Of a DNA stretch of 64,000 nucleotides, positions 23,152 through 32,231 are shown piece by piece. Every line of letters starts with the position of its first letter. Position 1 is the stretch's first letter. Source of the DNA: an uncultured Rhodopila sp. (GTDB lineage: Bacteria > Pseudomonadota > Alphaproteobacteria > Acetobacterales > Acetobacteraceae). The position numbers and the translations under genes are program-made. The notes beneath the pieces were generated by a model, which was not told where the DNA came from, did not search any database, and saw nothing but the letters and a program-made list of their open reading frames with translations. The stretch covers positions 1 to 64,000 of the forward strand of contig CAINOE010000109.1 of assembly GCA_903851415.1 (NCBI GenBank), read 5' to 3'.

Positions 23152-25743
23152 ATGCCCCTGCGGCACGCCGCCCGGGTGTCCCACCTGCTCGCGCGAGCCG
23201 GCCTGTGGCACATTTTGCTCGTTGGTTTCACCCTCGCCCTGACGTGGATCTTCCTGGTTACTGACCTGCGCGAGGAATACCGCCATGCGATCGACGGCGC
23301 GCAGCGGGAAACCAGCGCCCTCGCCCGCGGCCTCGGCGAGACCACCCTCGCCTCCTTCGACACCATCGACCAGACGCTGAAGGATCTGCGCGAAGCCTAT
23401 GCCCGCGATCCGGCGCATTTTGACATCCGCACCTGGTTCGCGGATCACCGGTTCGGAACGGGATTGATCATCCAGGCCTCGATCGTCGGGCCGGACGGCA
23501 TCGTGGTGCAAAGCAACCTGCCCCTCGCGGTGCGAACAGATCTGTCGGACCGGGAGCATGTCCGCTTCCAGAAGAATTCCACCGGCGACGAGATGTACAT
23601 CAGCAAGCCGGTGCTCGGCCGCGTCTCGAACCGCAAGTCGCTCAACGTCACCCGCAAGATGGTCAACCCCGACGGCAGCTATGCGGGCACCGTCGTCGTC
23701 TCCGCCGGCCTCGATTACCTGACGCGGTTCTACGAATCGCTGTCCGCCCGCGGCGTGATCGCGCTGATTGGCAGCGCCGACGGGATCATCCGCTCCCGCG
23801 CCCCGGTCGACAACGACCTGATCGGCACAAGCGAACCCGACATCGGCCGCATGGTTGCCGGCAGCGCCAACGGGAGCCTGCGCACCGACACCGCGGGTGG
23901 TGCCGTCGACCGCATCGCCAGCTACCGCGTGCTGCAAAAATATCCCCTGGTCGTCGAGGTGGCACTCGACGCCGCCGAGGTGTTCGACCAATACACCCAC
24001 GACCTGAAGCGCTATGCCGTCGTCGGCGGCACTCTGACGGTGCTGTTCCTGGTTGTCGGCACGTTGCTGGTGCGTCAGCGCCGCGGCCTGCTGGTCAGCA
24101 GCGCCGCCCTGACGGCGACCTTGCAGAACATTTCTCAGGGCATACTGATGGTGGATGCGGCGGGCAACGTGCCGGTCGTTAACCGCCGCGCGATCGAGTT
24201 GCTTGCGCTGCCGGCCTCGCTGATGGACCGCAAGCCGTCGTTTCGGGAAATCCTCGCCTATCAGCTCGCCACCAACGAGTTCGGCCGCGGCGACGACGTC
24301 AATCCCGAGTTCATCCAGTTCGTCGCCTCCGGCGGAATCTCCGGCGATGTCCCATTCTACGAACGCGTGCGCGCCGACGGCACCGCCCTGGAGATTCGCA
24401 CCCAGCAGCTTCCGGACGGCGGCGCGGTGCGCACGTACACCGACGTCACCGAGCGGAAACGCAACGAGGTGACACTGGCCGCGGCCCGCGACGCCGCCGA
24501 AGCCGGCGCCCGCGCCCGGGCCGAATTCATCGCCGTCATGAGCCACGAGATCCGCACCCCGCTGAACGGCATCCTCGGCGTGGCGGAGCTGCTGCAGGGC
24601 CTCGAGCTTTCGCCGGTGGCGATTGAATATGCCAACGTAATCAGCGCCAGCGGCACGCACCTGCTGCAGATCATCAACGACATCCTCGATTTTTCCAGCC
24701 TCGATGCCGCCCGGCTCGACCTGGAGGAGGGGGTTTTCGACATCCGCGACGTCGTCCGCCAGGCGACCGCGCTGCTCGGACATCAGGCGAAGCAGAAGGG
24801 CCTGGATCTGACCCTGGATGTCGCGGACGACGTCCCGGCCCGGGTGTTCGGCGACGCCCAGCGGCTGCGCCAGATCGTTCTGAATCTCGCCGGCAACGGC
24901 GTGAAGTTCACCCTTCAGGGGTCGGTTCACGTCGCCATCCGCAAGCTGCGCGACGAACCCGACGGCGTGCGCATCGGCTTCAGCATCGCCGACACCGGCA
25001 TCGGCATCAGCGCCGAAGCGCAGGGGCGGCTGTTCAACGAGTTCACCCAGGGCGACAGCTCGATCCGCCGGCGCTTCGGCGGCAGCGGCCTGGGGCTGGC
25101 GATCACGCGGCGGCTGGTGGAGCTGATGGACGGCCATGTCAGCGTCGAAAGCATGCCCGGGGCCGGCAGCACGTTCCGCTTCGATCTGCGGCTGCGCAAT
25201 CCCCCGCCCGGTGCCGCGCCGGCACCGCAGACGCCGGAGCGGTTGGCGGCGAAGCCGTCGATCGCCGCTCCGGTGCCCGTTCCGGTTCCAGTGCCGGCGC
25301 CGGTTCCGGTGCCGGCGCCCGCCGCGGCTCCGGCGGCGCCCGGGCAGCCCGCCCAAACCCCGGGCCTGCGCATCCTGCTGGCGGAAGACAATGCCACCAA
25401 CCGGTTCGTCGCAACCCGCATGCTTGAGCGCCTCGGCCATGACGTGCAGAGCGTGGTGGACGGACAGGCCGCGGTGGATGCGGTGAAAACAGGGAATCAT
25501 GACCTCGTGCTGATGGACATGATGATGCCGGAGATGGACGGGCTGACCGCGACGCGCGAGATCCGCGCGATGGACGGCCCGAAATCCCGCATCCCGATCA
25601 TCGGGCTGACGGCGAACGCCATGGAGGCGGATGCGGAAGCCTGCCGCGAGGCCGGCATGGACGGCTTCGTCACCAAGCCGGTCAAGGCGGCGCGGCTGGA
25701 AGAGGCGATGCGGGAGGTGCTGAACGAGCGCGTCGGCGGGTGA
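23152..25743 (+). CDS. Membrane hybrid sensor histidine kinase with Cache-type sensor
   Basis: An 863-residue kinase. The ATG at 23152 has GGGGAT upstream; an in-frame GTG/TTG start further upstream is less likely. Membrane helices at about 17-38 and 288-310 enclose a periplasmic dCache-like sensor. A PAS domain (325-440), HisKA (EFIAVMSHEIRTPLNGIL near 460), HATPase (FSIADTGIGIS, GGSGLGLAI) and a C-terminal receiver (LLAEDNATNRFV, LVLMDMMMPEMDG) follow. The HATPase and receiver are joined by a low-complexity Pro-Val/Pro-Ala linker. The layout resembles ArcB/BarA-like kinases but lacks an HPt domain, so a separate HPt protein is needed. It is divergent from the other large kinase. Confidence 0.92.
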   Translation: MPLRHAARVSHLLARAGLWHILLVGFTLALTWIFLVTDLREEYRHAIDGAQRETSALARGLGETTLASFDTIDQTLKDLREAYARDPAHFDIRTWFADHRFGTGLIIQASIVGPDGIVVQSNLPLAVRTDLSDREHVRFQKNSTGDEMYISKPVLGRVSNRKSLNVTRKMVNPDGSYAGTVVVSAGLDYLTRFYESLSARGVIALIGSADGIIRSRAPVDNDLIGTSEPDIGRMVAGSANGSLRTDTAGGAVDRIASYRVLQKYPLVVEVALDAAEVFDQYTHDLKRYAVVGGTLTVLFLVVGTLLVRQRRGLLVSSAALTATLQNISQGILMVDAAGNVPVVNRRAIELLALPASLMDRKPSFREILAYQLATNEFGRGDDVNPEFIQFVASGGISGDVPFYERVRADGTALEIRTQQLPDGGAVRTYTDVTERKRNEVTLAAARDAAEAGARARAEFIAVMSHEIRTPLNGILGVAELLQGLELSPVAIEYANVISASGTHLLQIINDILDFSSLDAARLDLEEGVFDIRDVVRQATALLGHQAKQKGLDLTLDVADDVPARVFGDAQRLRQIVLNLAGNGVKFTLQGSVHVAIRKLRDEPDGVRIGFSIADTGIGISAEAQGRLFNEFTQGDSSIRRRFGGSGLGLAITRRLVELMDGHVSVESMPGAGSTFRFDLRLRNPPPGAAPAPQTPERLAAKPSIAAPVPVPVPVPAPVPVPAPAAAPAAPGQPAQTPGLRILLAEDNATNRFVATRMLERLGHDVQSVVDGQAAVDAVKTGNHDLVLMDMMMPEMDGLTATREIRAMDGPKSRIPIIGLTANAMEADAEACREAGMDGFVTKPVKAARLEEAMREVLNERVGG
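25263..25350 (+). repeat. Low-complexity Pro/Val/Ala-coding linker repeat
   Basis: Imperfect tandem hexamers of the type CCGGTT/CCGGTG/CCGGCG encode alternating Pro-Val and Pro-Ala between the HATPase and receiver domains of the kinase. Such a stretch is prone to slippage, so length differences between strains are likely. Confidence 0.6.
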
Positions 25744-25753
25744 GTTTGCCCCG

Positions 25754-25856
25754 CCCGTCATGGCCCTCCGCCGACATGGCCGCGGGATCTCCGGGCCGCC
25801 TGTCGCCGCGCGTGCGGAACAGATGCCCCGGACAAGCCGTTGGAGGGCCAGACGGG
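25754..25856. repeat. REP-like element, long copy
   Basis: Outer arms CCCGTCATGGCCCTCC and GGAGGGCCAGACGGG are complementary except for one missing base. Inner segments resemble the 14112 element (CCCCGGACAAGCCG). It lies between the kinase stop and the glmS-like gene. Confidence 0.55.
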
Positions 25857-25988
25857 TATGCAACTTGCCAGAACCGTCCGCGCGCGCCGCATCGCTTTTT
25901 GCGAATCCCGCGACGATCCCGCGCCGATCGGCTGGCACATCCTTTGCGCTCCAGCCCCGGCATCGAACCCGAACAAGGAGTTCCCGCC

Positions 25989-27779
25989 ATGTGCGGCATC
26001 GTCGGACTGGTGAACGGGCATCCGGTGGCGCGTGACATCGTGACTGCGCTCGGGCGGCTGCAGTATCGTGGATACGACTCCGGCGGGATCGCCGTCGCCG
26101 GCCCCGGCTTCGACCTGCGCAAGGTCGTGGGCGGAATTTCGCTTCTCATGGACAGCATCGGCAACGGCTTCGCCGGTCAGGCCGGCATCGGCCACACGCG
26201 CTGGGCCACCCGCGGCCACGCCGAAACCCGCAACGCGCACCCGCACATCTGGAACGGCGTCGCGGTGGTCCATAACGGCATCATCGAGAACTACCGCAGC
26301 CTGCGCGACGCCATGCTCGCCCGCGGCGAGACATTCGACAGCGAGACCGACAGCGAAGTCATCCCGCATCTGATCGCCGCCGCCCGGGCCGCGGGCGCCG
26401 CGCCGCTGGACGCGGTGCGTTGCGCCTGCGCCGAGCTGCAAGGCGATTATGCCATCGCGGTGTTGTTCGAGGATGCACCCGACCGCATCGTCGTCACCCG
26501 CCAGGGCAGCCCGCTGATGGTCGCCCGCGCCGCGCGCACATCCGCCGTGGCGTCCGATCCCGCCGCGTTGGCGGGCCTGTGCGAGGACTTTGCGGCGCTG
26601 GAGGACGGCGACCTGGCGGAACTCACCACCGGCGGCGTGACGATCTACGACTCCGACGGCTGTCCGACAAGCCGCTACTGGCGGAAGGTGGATGTCGCCG
26701 AGGAGGACGGCCTGGCCTGCGCCTACGGCTCATTCACCCGGGCCGAGATCGCCACCCAGCCGGCAGCGCTGCGGCAGACCGATGTCAGGCTGCGCGACCT
26801 GGCCATCCCGCCATCCGTGGCCGATGCAGAGCGCCTGGTGCTGATCGGCTGCGGCAGCTCGCTGCACGCCGCCGCCGCGGCGCGGCCCTGGCTGGAATGC
26901 CTGACATGCATCCCCTGCGACGTGGAGGCCGCCAGCGAATACCTCACCCGCGAGGCCCCGCTGTCGCACTGCACCGCCGGCGTGCTGGTGTCGCAGTCCG
27001 GCGAGACCGGCGACATGCTGGGCGTGATGGCGATGCTGAAGGCGCGCCGCGTGCCGCTCGTCTCGGTGGCGAATGTGCAGCACTCGGCGCTGGCGCGGGG
27101 CGCGGATTTGCTTTGGCCGACGGAGGCCGGGCGTGAGCAGGGTGCCGGCGCGACGAAAAGCTTCACGTGCCAGGTGCTGGCGCTGATCCGCTTCGGTCTG
27201 GCGCTGGGCCTGCACCGCGGCAGCGTGACGCTGGAGACGATGATCGCGGTGGAGCGCGAACTGGCGGCCGTCGCGTCCGTCTGCACCCGGGCCGAGGCGA
27301 TGGAAGCGCAGTTCGAGGCGATCGCCGAGCGGCTGATCCGGTTCGGCGAGACGCTGTTCATCGGCCGCGGTTCGGCCGCCGCGATCGCCGCCGAAGGCGC
27401 GCTGAAGCTGAAGGAACTGCCCGGACTGCGCGCCGAAGCCTGTGCCGCCGGGGAGTTGCAGCACGGGCCCTTCGGCATGGTCCGCGAAGACACGCCGGTG
27501 ATCGTCTGCGCCGGCGCCGGGCAGCACGCGGACAAGACCCTGGCCAATGCCGGGGACGTTCGCGCCCGCGGCGGTTATGTGATCGTCCTGGCGGACGACG
27601 CCACGGCGGCGGCGTTCGCCCCGGTCGCCGATGATCTGGTGGTGCTGCCGGGCGCCGGCCTCGGGACGCTGTTCGCGCAGGCGGTGGCGATCCAGTTGAT
27701 CGCGGTGCATGCCGCGATTTTGTTGAACCAACCGGTCGATCGCGTGCGCGGCCGCGGAAAATCTGTTGCCGCGGAATGA
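25989..27779 (+). CDS. glmS: Glutamine-fructose-6-phosphate aminotransferase (GlmS), divergent copy
   Basis: A 596-residue GlmS-type enzyme (glutamine + fructose-6-P to glucosamine-6-P). The ATG at 25989 yields the nucleophile Cys directly after Met (MCGIVGL), with AAGGAG about 9 bases upstream. The glutaminase domain (1-230) has HTRWAT, NAHPH and HNGIIENY. Two SIS domains follow (VSQSGETGDML; EGALKLKELPGLRAEACAAGELQHGP), and the C-terminal catalytic lysine is kept in GKSVAAE. Several usual GlmS residues differ (WATRG for WATHG, ELQHGP for ELKHGP, VRGRGKSVAAE at the end), so it may be a paralogue. It lies upstream of the polysaccharide genes and could feed amino-sugar synthesis. Confidence 0.88.
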   Translation: MCGIVGLVNGHPVARDIVTALGRLQYRGYDSGGIAVAGPGFDLRKVVGGISLLMDSIGNGFAGQAGIGHTRWATRGHAETRNAHPHIWNGVAVVHNGIIENYRSLRDAMLARGETFDSETDSEVIPHLIAAARAAGAAPLDAVRCACAELQGDYAIAVLFEDAPDRIVVTRQGSPLMVARAARTSAVASDPAALAGLCEDFAALEDGDLAELTTGGVTIYDSDGCPTSRYWRKVDVAEEDGLACAYGSFTRAEIATQPAALRQTDVRLRDLAIPPSVADAERLVLIGCGSSLHAAAAARPWLECLTCIPCDVEAASEYLTREAPLSHCTAGVLVSQSGETGDMLGVMAMLKARRVPLVSVANVQHSALARGADLLWPTEAGREQGAGATKSFTCQVLALIRFGLALGLHRGSVTLETMIAVERELAAVASVCTRAEAMEAQFEAIAERLIRFGETLFIGRGSAAAIAAEGALKLKELPGLRAEACAAGELQHGPFGMVREDTPVIVCAGAGQHADKTLANAGDVRARGGYVIVLADDATAAAFAPVADDLVVLPGAGLGTLFAQAVAIQLIAVHAAILLNQPVDRVRGRGKSVAAE

Positions 27780-27821
27780 TACGATTGCATTTGAAATGCG
27801 CGAACGTCATGGTGCAGTGCC

Positions 27822-27916
27822 CGTGACGGCCCGGCTTGTCCGGGCCGCCGATGCCAGCACGTGCGCGACAGATGGCCCGGACAATCCCGCGAACAGGCCG
27901 GGGGAGGGCCATGACG
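27822..27916. repeat. REP-like element
   Basis: CGTGACGGCCCGGCTTGTCCGGGCC at the left, GGCCCGGACAA inside and GGAGGGCCATGACG at the right. Same family as the element at 14112, here with an extra internal arm. It lies between the glmS-like gene and the acyltransferase gene. Confidence 0.6.
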
Positions 27917-27963
27917 TCGAAAGGACGACGCGCCGGCAAGAACCCGCACCAGAGAGCCAATCA

Positions 27964-28680
27964 ATGTCAGCCGCTCTGAAGACCTGGGTCAAGTCGCGCA
28001 ACACCCCGCTGTCCCGGTTCGCCTATTGCGCCTTCACCAGCCTCAGGACGCTGCGCGTGCCGGTGATCCGGCCGCTGCACCGCACGCTGTATGCCATCCA
28101 TCTGGCGGTGCAGCGGACGATATGGGAGTCGACCCGCATCCTTTGGTACACGCCGCTGTTCGTCAGCCGGCTGGAGACCCCGGCGCCCGGCCTGCTGCTG
28201 TACAGCGGCATGCCGCAGGTCATCGGCAAGCTGCGCATCCGCGTCGGCCGGGGCAGCCGCATCAGCGGCAAATCGACGTTCATCGGGCGCTCCGGCAACG
28301 CCGCCGCGCCGTTGCTCGATATCGGCGACAATGTCGATATCGGCTGGCAGAGCACGATCTCCGTCGGTACCCGCATCGAAATCGGCGACAACGTGCGCCT
28401 CGCCGGAAAGTGCATGCTGGCCGGCTTTCCCGGCCACCCGATGGACCCGGCGGATCGCGCCGCCGGCCTTCCGGACACGCCCGACCAGATTGGCGACATT
28501 GTGCTGGAGCGCGATGTCTGGCTGGCGACGGGGGTGACCGTTCTGGCGGGTGTGCGTATCGGCCGCGCCACCGTGGTCGCGGCCGGCAGCGTGGTCACGC
28601 GCGACCTGCCGCCCGGCGTGCTGGCGGCCGGCGTGCCCGCCCGGGTGATCCGCTCGCTGGCGGCGGACCCGGCCGGATGA
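27964..28680 (+). CDS. Left-handed beta-helix acyltransferase (polysaccharide O-acetyltransferase type)
   Basis: A 238-residue protein. After about 70 residues, hexapeptide-repeat segments (IGKLRIRVGRGSRISGKSTFIGR, IGDNVDIGWQSTISVGTRIEIGDNVRLA, VTVLAGVRIGRATVVAAGSVV) form a left-handed beta-helix. It ends in the acetyltransferase signature GVLAAGVPARVI. Such trimeric enzymes acetylate sugars from acetyl-CoA. It is the first gene of a coupled pair: its stop overlaps the glycosyltransferase start (ATGA). It probably decorates the polysaccharide made by this cluster. Confidence 0.85.
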   Translation: MSAALKTWVKSRNTPLSRFAYCAFTSLRTLRVPVIRPLHRTLYAIHLAVQRTIWESTRILWYTPLFVSRLETPAPGLLLYSGMPQVIGKLRIRVGRGSRISGKSTFIGRSGNAAAPLLDIGDNVDIGWQSTISVGTRIEIGDNVRLAGKCMLAGFPGHPMDPADRAAGLPDTPDQIGDIVLERDVWLATGVTVLAGVRIGRATVVAAGSVVTRDLPPGVLAAGVPARVIRSLAADPAG

Positions 28681-29807
28681 CCGATCTGATCGTCTTTGGC
28701 GAGGATTGGGGGGCGCATCCGTCCTCCACCCAGCATCTGGTGTCGCATCTGCCGGGCGACCGCCAGATCGTCTGGGTGAACTCCATCGGCCTGCGCCGCC
28801 CGCGGCTGACGTTCGGGGATGCCGGGCGCGTGATCCGCAAGCTGATCGCCGCGGCTCGGCCGGCTGCGCAGCCCACGCGCCCGGCGGCCCCCCCTGCCCC
28901 CGGTCCCGTGGTGCAGCCGATCATTCTGCCGATGGCGCAGGGTGCGGTCGCGCGCCGGCTGAACCGGTTTTTGCTGGCCCGCAAGGTGGGCGCCGCCGCC
29001 CGCGCCGCACGGCTTTACCATCCTGTGCTGTGGATTTCGCTGCCCTCCGCGATCGATGCCGTGGGGGCGCTGGACGAGTCGGCGGTGGTCTACTACTGCG
29101 GCGACGACTTTGGCGCCCTGGCCGGCGTGGATCACGCGCGCTGCCTGAAATTGGAGGCCGAGCTGGCTGCCCGGGCGGATTTGATCCTGGCGGCAAGTCC
29201 GGCGATGGCGGCGCGGTTTCCGGCGGCGAAGACGCATGTGCTGCCGCACGGGGTTGATCTTGGCTTGTTCGGCACGCCGGTGCCCCGGGCGGCGGATCTG
29301 CCGGACGGGCCGGTGGCAGGTTTCTACGGAACCCTGGCGGAATGGCTGGATTACGGGCTGATCGCGGCGACCGCCCGGAGGCTGCCGGAGTGGCGGTTCG
29401 TGTTTGTCGGCCCTGTCGCCGCGGATGTCTCGGCCATCTCCGGGCTGCCGAACGTATCGCTGCTGGGCGCCCGGCCGCATGCGGCGTTGCCGTCTTATTC
29501 GCAGCATTGGACGGCGGGGCTGATACCGTTCCTCGACAACGCGCAGATCCGGGCGTCGAACCCGCTGAAGCTGCGGGAGTATCTGGCCGCCGGGCGGCCA
29601 ATAGTGGCGACGCCGTTTCCGGCGATGTTGCCTTATGCGCGGCACATGTCGGTGGCGGCAACGCCCGGCGCGTTCGGCGATGCATTGCGCGCAGCGCTGC
29701 TCGATCCCCCCGGCGCAGCCGCTGCCCGGCAGGCGGCCGTGGCGGGTGAAAGCTGGGACGCCCGGGCGGCCGCGGCGGCGGCGCTGATCGACGCCCCGGG
29801 GCGGTGA
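28677..29807 (+). CDS. Glycosyltransferase (GT4/GT1-like)
   Basis: A 376-residue GT-B-type enzyme. ADLILAASPAMAARF, THVLPHGVDLGLF, GFYGTLAEWLDYGLI and the donor-site region ASNPLKLREYLAAGRPIVATPF match glycosyltransferases of the TuaH/GumK-like kind. It probably transfers a sugar from a nucleotide donor to a lipid-linked glycan at the cytoplasmic membrane face. The start overlaps the preceding acyltransferase by 4 bases; the frame is open upstream only as a shadow of that gene. It ends about 200 bases before the lipoprotein gene. Confidence 0.82.
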   Translation: MTDLIVFGEDWGAHPSSTQHLVSHLPGDRQIVWVNSIGLRRPRLTFGDAGRVIRKLIAAARPAAQPTRPAAPPAPGPVVQPIILPMAQGAVARRLNRFLLARKVGAAARAARLYHPVLWISLPSAIDAVGALDESAVVYYCGDDFGALAGVDHARCLKLEAELAARADLILAASPAMAARFPAAKTHVLPHGVDLGLFGTPVPRAADLPDGPVAGFYGTLAEWLDYGLIAATARRLPEWRFVFVGPVAADVSAISGLPNVSLLGARPHAALPSYSQHWTAGLIPFLDNAQIRASNPLKLREYLAAGRPIVATPFPAMLPYARHMSVAATPGAFGDALRAALLDPPGAAAARQAAVAGESWDARAAAAAALIDAPGR

Positions 29808-30003
29808 TGGCGGCGTTGCAGTCCGGGCCGCAGCCGCGGAACTGCGCCGCGAATCGGCCAACGGCGGGGCCAAACACGAACGTGACCCCAGGAGAACGTT
29901 GAAAAATCGACTCGGGTAGCCTATTGATATTATGAGCGTCCCGTACCGGTGCGTGGCGCCGGTTCATGCCGTTGCCGCGGCGCCTCCGGCTGGAGCGGAA
30001 ACG

Positions 30004-30552
30004 ATGCGCTGGCTTTCCCGTCGCCAGATCCTTTCACAGTCAACCATCCGCACGTTGCCCTGGATGCTGGCGGCGCTGGCCGCGGCGTGTGCGCACGATC
30101 CGATCCGCTACATCCCCGAAACCGACCGAACGATGCTGCAGGCGCAGGATCGGCTGGGGAACGGTGACGGAAACGGCCAGCCGATAAGCGTGGACGAGAT
30201 GCTGCGGCGGGCCAAGACCACCGGGGAGAGCAAGCCGCCATCGACCCGCATCATGATCCGGTTCGATGGCGATACCGTTCAGCCGGACGCCGCCCAGCGC
30301 GACACGCTGCGCCGCTTTGCCGAACAGGCCCATGCCGGCTCGCTGACCGTGATCAGCCATCCGGGCAACTTCGACGACGCCGGCTCGCCGGTGCTTGGCC
30401 AGCGGCGGGCAATCGCGGTTTCGCGGGAGCTGTCGGACATCGTGGCCGACGTGCAGATGCGGTTCGAGCCAGCCGTGCCACCCGGGATCGTCGTGGTTTC
30501 ATTTGGGCGTCCGGCGGTGCGCGCCGTCGAACCGGATAACCCGGCGCCATGA
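30004..30552 (+). CDS. OmpA-like putative lipoprotein of the polysaccharide cluster
   Basis: A 182-residue exported protein. The ATG at 30004 has GGAG and GCGGAAA upstream; an ATG at 29932 in the same frame lacks a Shine-Dalgarno. A twin-Arg-containing start (RWLSRRQ) and a hydrophobic stretch ending LAAACAHDP fit a lipoprotein signal with Cys at about position 26. Residues 95-175 (RFDGDTVQPDAAQRDTLRRFAEQA, GQRRAIAVSRELSDI) resemble an OmpA C-terminal fold that can bind peptidoglycan. Its stop overlaps the start of the Wzz-like gene, so it is probably a partner in polysaccharide export. Confidence 0.7.
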   Translation: MRWLSRRQILSQSTIRTLPWMLAALAAACAHDPIRYIPETDRTMLQAQDRLGNGDGNGQPISVDEMLRRAKTTGESKPPSTRIMIRFDGDTVQPDAAQRDTLRRFAEQAHAGSLTVISHPGNFDDAGSPVLGQRRAIAVSRELSDIVADVQMRFEPAVPPGIVVVSFGRPAVRAVEPDNPAP

Positions 30553-32231
30553 ACAATCTGGCGACCGTCCCGATCGCGGGCCTGTCCACCGTCACCCCCG
30601 CAAGCCCGCCGATTGCCGAAACCTTGCAGGTGCTGCTGACCGGCGCCTGGCGCCAGCGCTACCTGATCGTCACGCCGATGCTGTTCCTGCCGGTGCTGGG
30701 CGGGATCGCCGGCCACCTCGCGCCGAAGACCTACGAAACCAAGATGACAATCCTGATCCAGGAGCCGGGCAAGCTGAATCCGTTCCTGGAGGACCTCAGC
30801 ATCAAGACCAACCTGAAGGACCGCATGCCGGCGCTTCAGTCGCTGCTGACCAGCCGCTACGTGATGCAGTCGGTGGCGACCGATCTCGGGATGATCCATC
30901 CGGATTCGAAGGAGAAGCTGATCGACGACGTGGTGGCGGATCTCGCCGGCGCGGTGACCGTCCAGTTGACCGGCCAGGAACTGGTGGAGCTGCACTACAA
31001 GGCCGCCACACCGGCGGGCATTGACAAGGTGCTGATGCGCATTGGCGAACGCTTCATGGAGCGGGTCGAGGCACCGGAGGACAGCTCTATGCGGAACTCG
31101 GTCACGTTCCTGGACAAGGAGCTGGCCGAAGCCAGGAAGCGGCTGGAGGACGCCGAGGGCGCGGTGGCGGAGTATCGCGCCAGGAATGCGCAGTCGCTGC
31201 CCGACCAGCGGGCCGGCAACCTGCAGCGGCTGGCCACGCTGCGCGACGCGCTGGCCGAACACGAAGTGAAGCTTGCGGGTGCGCAGACCGATTTCGACAC
31301 AACCCGCGCGCGGCTGTCGCAAACCGACCCGGTCATCGGCAGGCTGGAGCAGGACATTGTCACAACCCGCGGCGACCTGGCGGTGCTGCGCAGCCGCTAC
31401 ACCGACGAGCACTCCAAGGTGCAGGCGGCGCTGCGCAAGCTGCAACGGCTGGAGGAAGAGCGCGCCAGCCTTGTCGCGTCCGGACAGCAGGCGGCTCCGG
31501 CCGATGTCGACCGCATGTGGAACATGGCGGCGGTGGCGCGCAAGGAAGGCGACGGGTCGCAGCCGCTGCTGGTGTCGCAGGTGGCGATGCTGGAGGCGGC
31601 GCGCACGCGGTTGCAGGAAATGCAGAGCGAAACCGAGAACCTGCGCCGCTCCATCGCCGAATTGTCCGCCTCCGTGGAAGCGTCTGGCGACGTGGAGCGC
31701 GAGTTGGACAAGCGCCAGCGCAGCGTGACCGAGACGCTGGACCTGGTGCAGTCGCTGCAGAAGCGCTTCGACATGGCGAAGGTCACGGGCGAGCTGTCGC
31801 GGTTCCAGGCGCCGGAGCGGATCAAGGTGATCGACAAGCCGGCGGTGCCGACGAAGCCGATGAAGCCTTTGACCGTCCTGTTCGCGGTGGGCGGGTTGGC
31901 GGGCGGCCTGTTCCTCGGGGCCGGGCTGGCGGTGCTGGTGGAGCTGTCGGACACGACGGTGCGGCGCATCCGGCAGATGGAGAAGCTGACCGGCGTGCCG
32001 GTGCTCGGGCGGCTGGCGGTGGCGGAGGCGGAGGCGCCGGCTCCTGGCTCGTCGCATCCTGCCATCGCTCCCGGGGGGTGGCTCGCAGGCGCCAGGGCCA
32101 GAGCGGTCGACCTGGTGCGAGAACTTCGCACTTCCGGTATCGGAACCAAGGCGGCGGCCGCGATTGCTTCAGGGTTGGCGGCAAGTTCGCGGTCCGTGAG
32201 GGTGGCCGTGTCGCGCATCTTGCGACGATAG
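30549..32231 (+). CDS. Wzz/GNVR-type polysaccharide chain-length / export protein
   Basis: A 560-residue PCP-family protein. A first membrane helix (about 38-58), a long periplasmic alpha-helical region with heptads (about 180-420) and a second helix near 437-460 after the Pro-rich KPAVPTKPMKP define a Wzz/GNVR topology. The cytoplasmic tail (460-560) has no Walker motifs, so there is no fused BY-kinase. Such proteins set chain length and form the periplasmic channel with an outer-membrane exporter; neither exporter nor kinase is encoded nearby. It starts 4 bases inside the lipoprotein gene. Confidence 0.85.
   Translation: MNNLATVPIAGLSTVTPASPPIAETLQVLLTGAWRQRYLIVTPMLFLPVLGGIAGHLAPKTYETKMTILIQEPGKLNPFLEDLSIKTNLKDRMPALQSLLTSRYVMQSVATDLGMIHPDSKEKLIDDVVADLAGAVTVQLTGQELVELHYKAATPAGIDKVLMRIGERFMERVEAPEDSSMRNSVTFLDKELAEARKRLEDAEGAVAEYRARNAQSLPDQRAGNLQRLATLRDALAEHEVKLAGAQTDFDTTRARLSQTDPVIGRLEQDIVTTRGDLAVLRSRYTDEHSKVQAALRKLQRLEEERASLVASGQQAAPADVDRMWNMAAVARKEGDGSQPLLVSQVAMLEAARTRLQEMQSETENLRRSIAELSASVEASGDVERELDKRQRSVTETLDLVQSLQKRFDMAKVTGELSRFQAPERIKVIDKPAVPTKPMKPLTVLFAVGGLAGGLFLGAGLAVLVELSDTTVRRIRQMEKLTGVPVLGRLAVAEAEAPAPGSSHPAIAPGGWLAGARARAVDLVRELRTSGIGTKAAAAIASGLAASSRSVRVAVSRILRR

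Noticed and set aside
25263..25350. Tandem hexamers considered as a CRISPR-like or VNTR regulatory array
   Set aside because: They are in frame within the kinase and code for a Pro/Val/Ala linker; there are no spacers or dyad repeats.
23104..25938. 944-codon minus-strand frame antisense to the hybrid kinase
   Set aside because: The plus strand encodes an intact kinase; the antisense product is low-complexity and His/Arg/Gly-rich.
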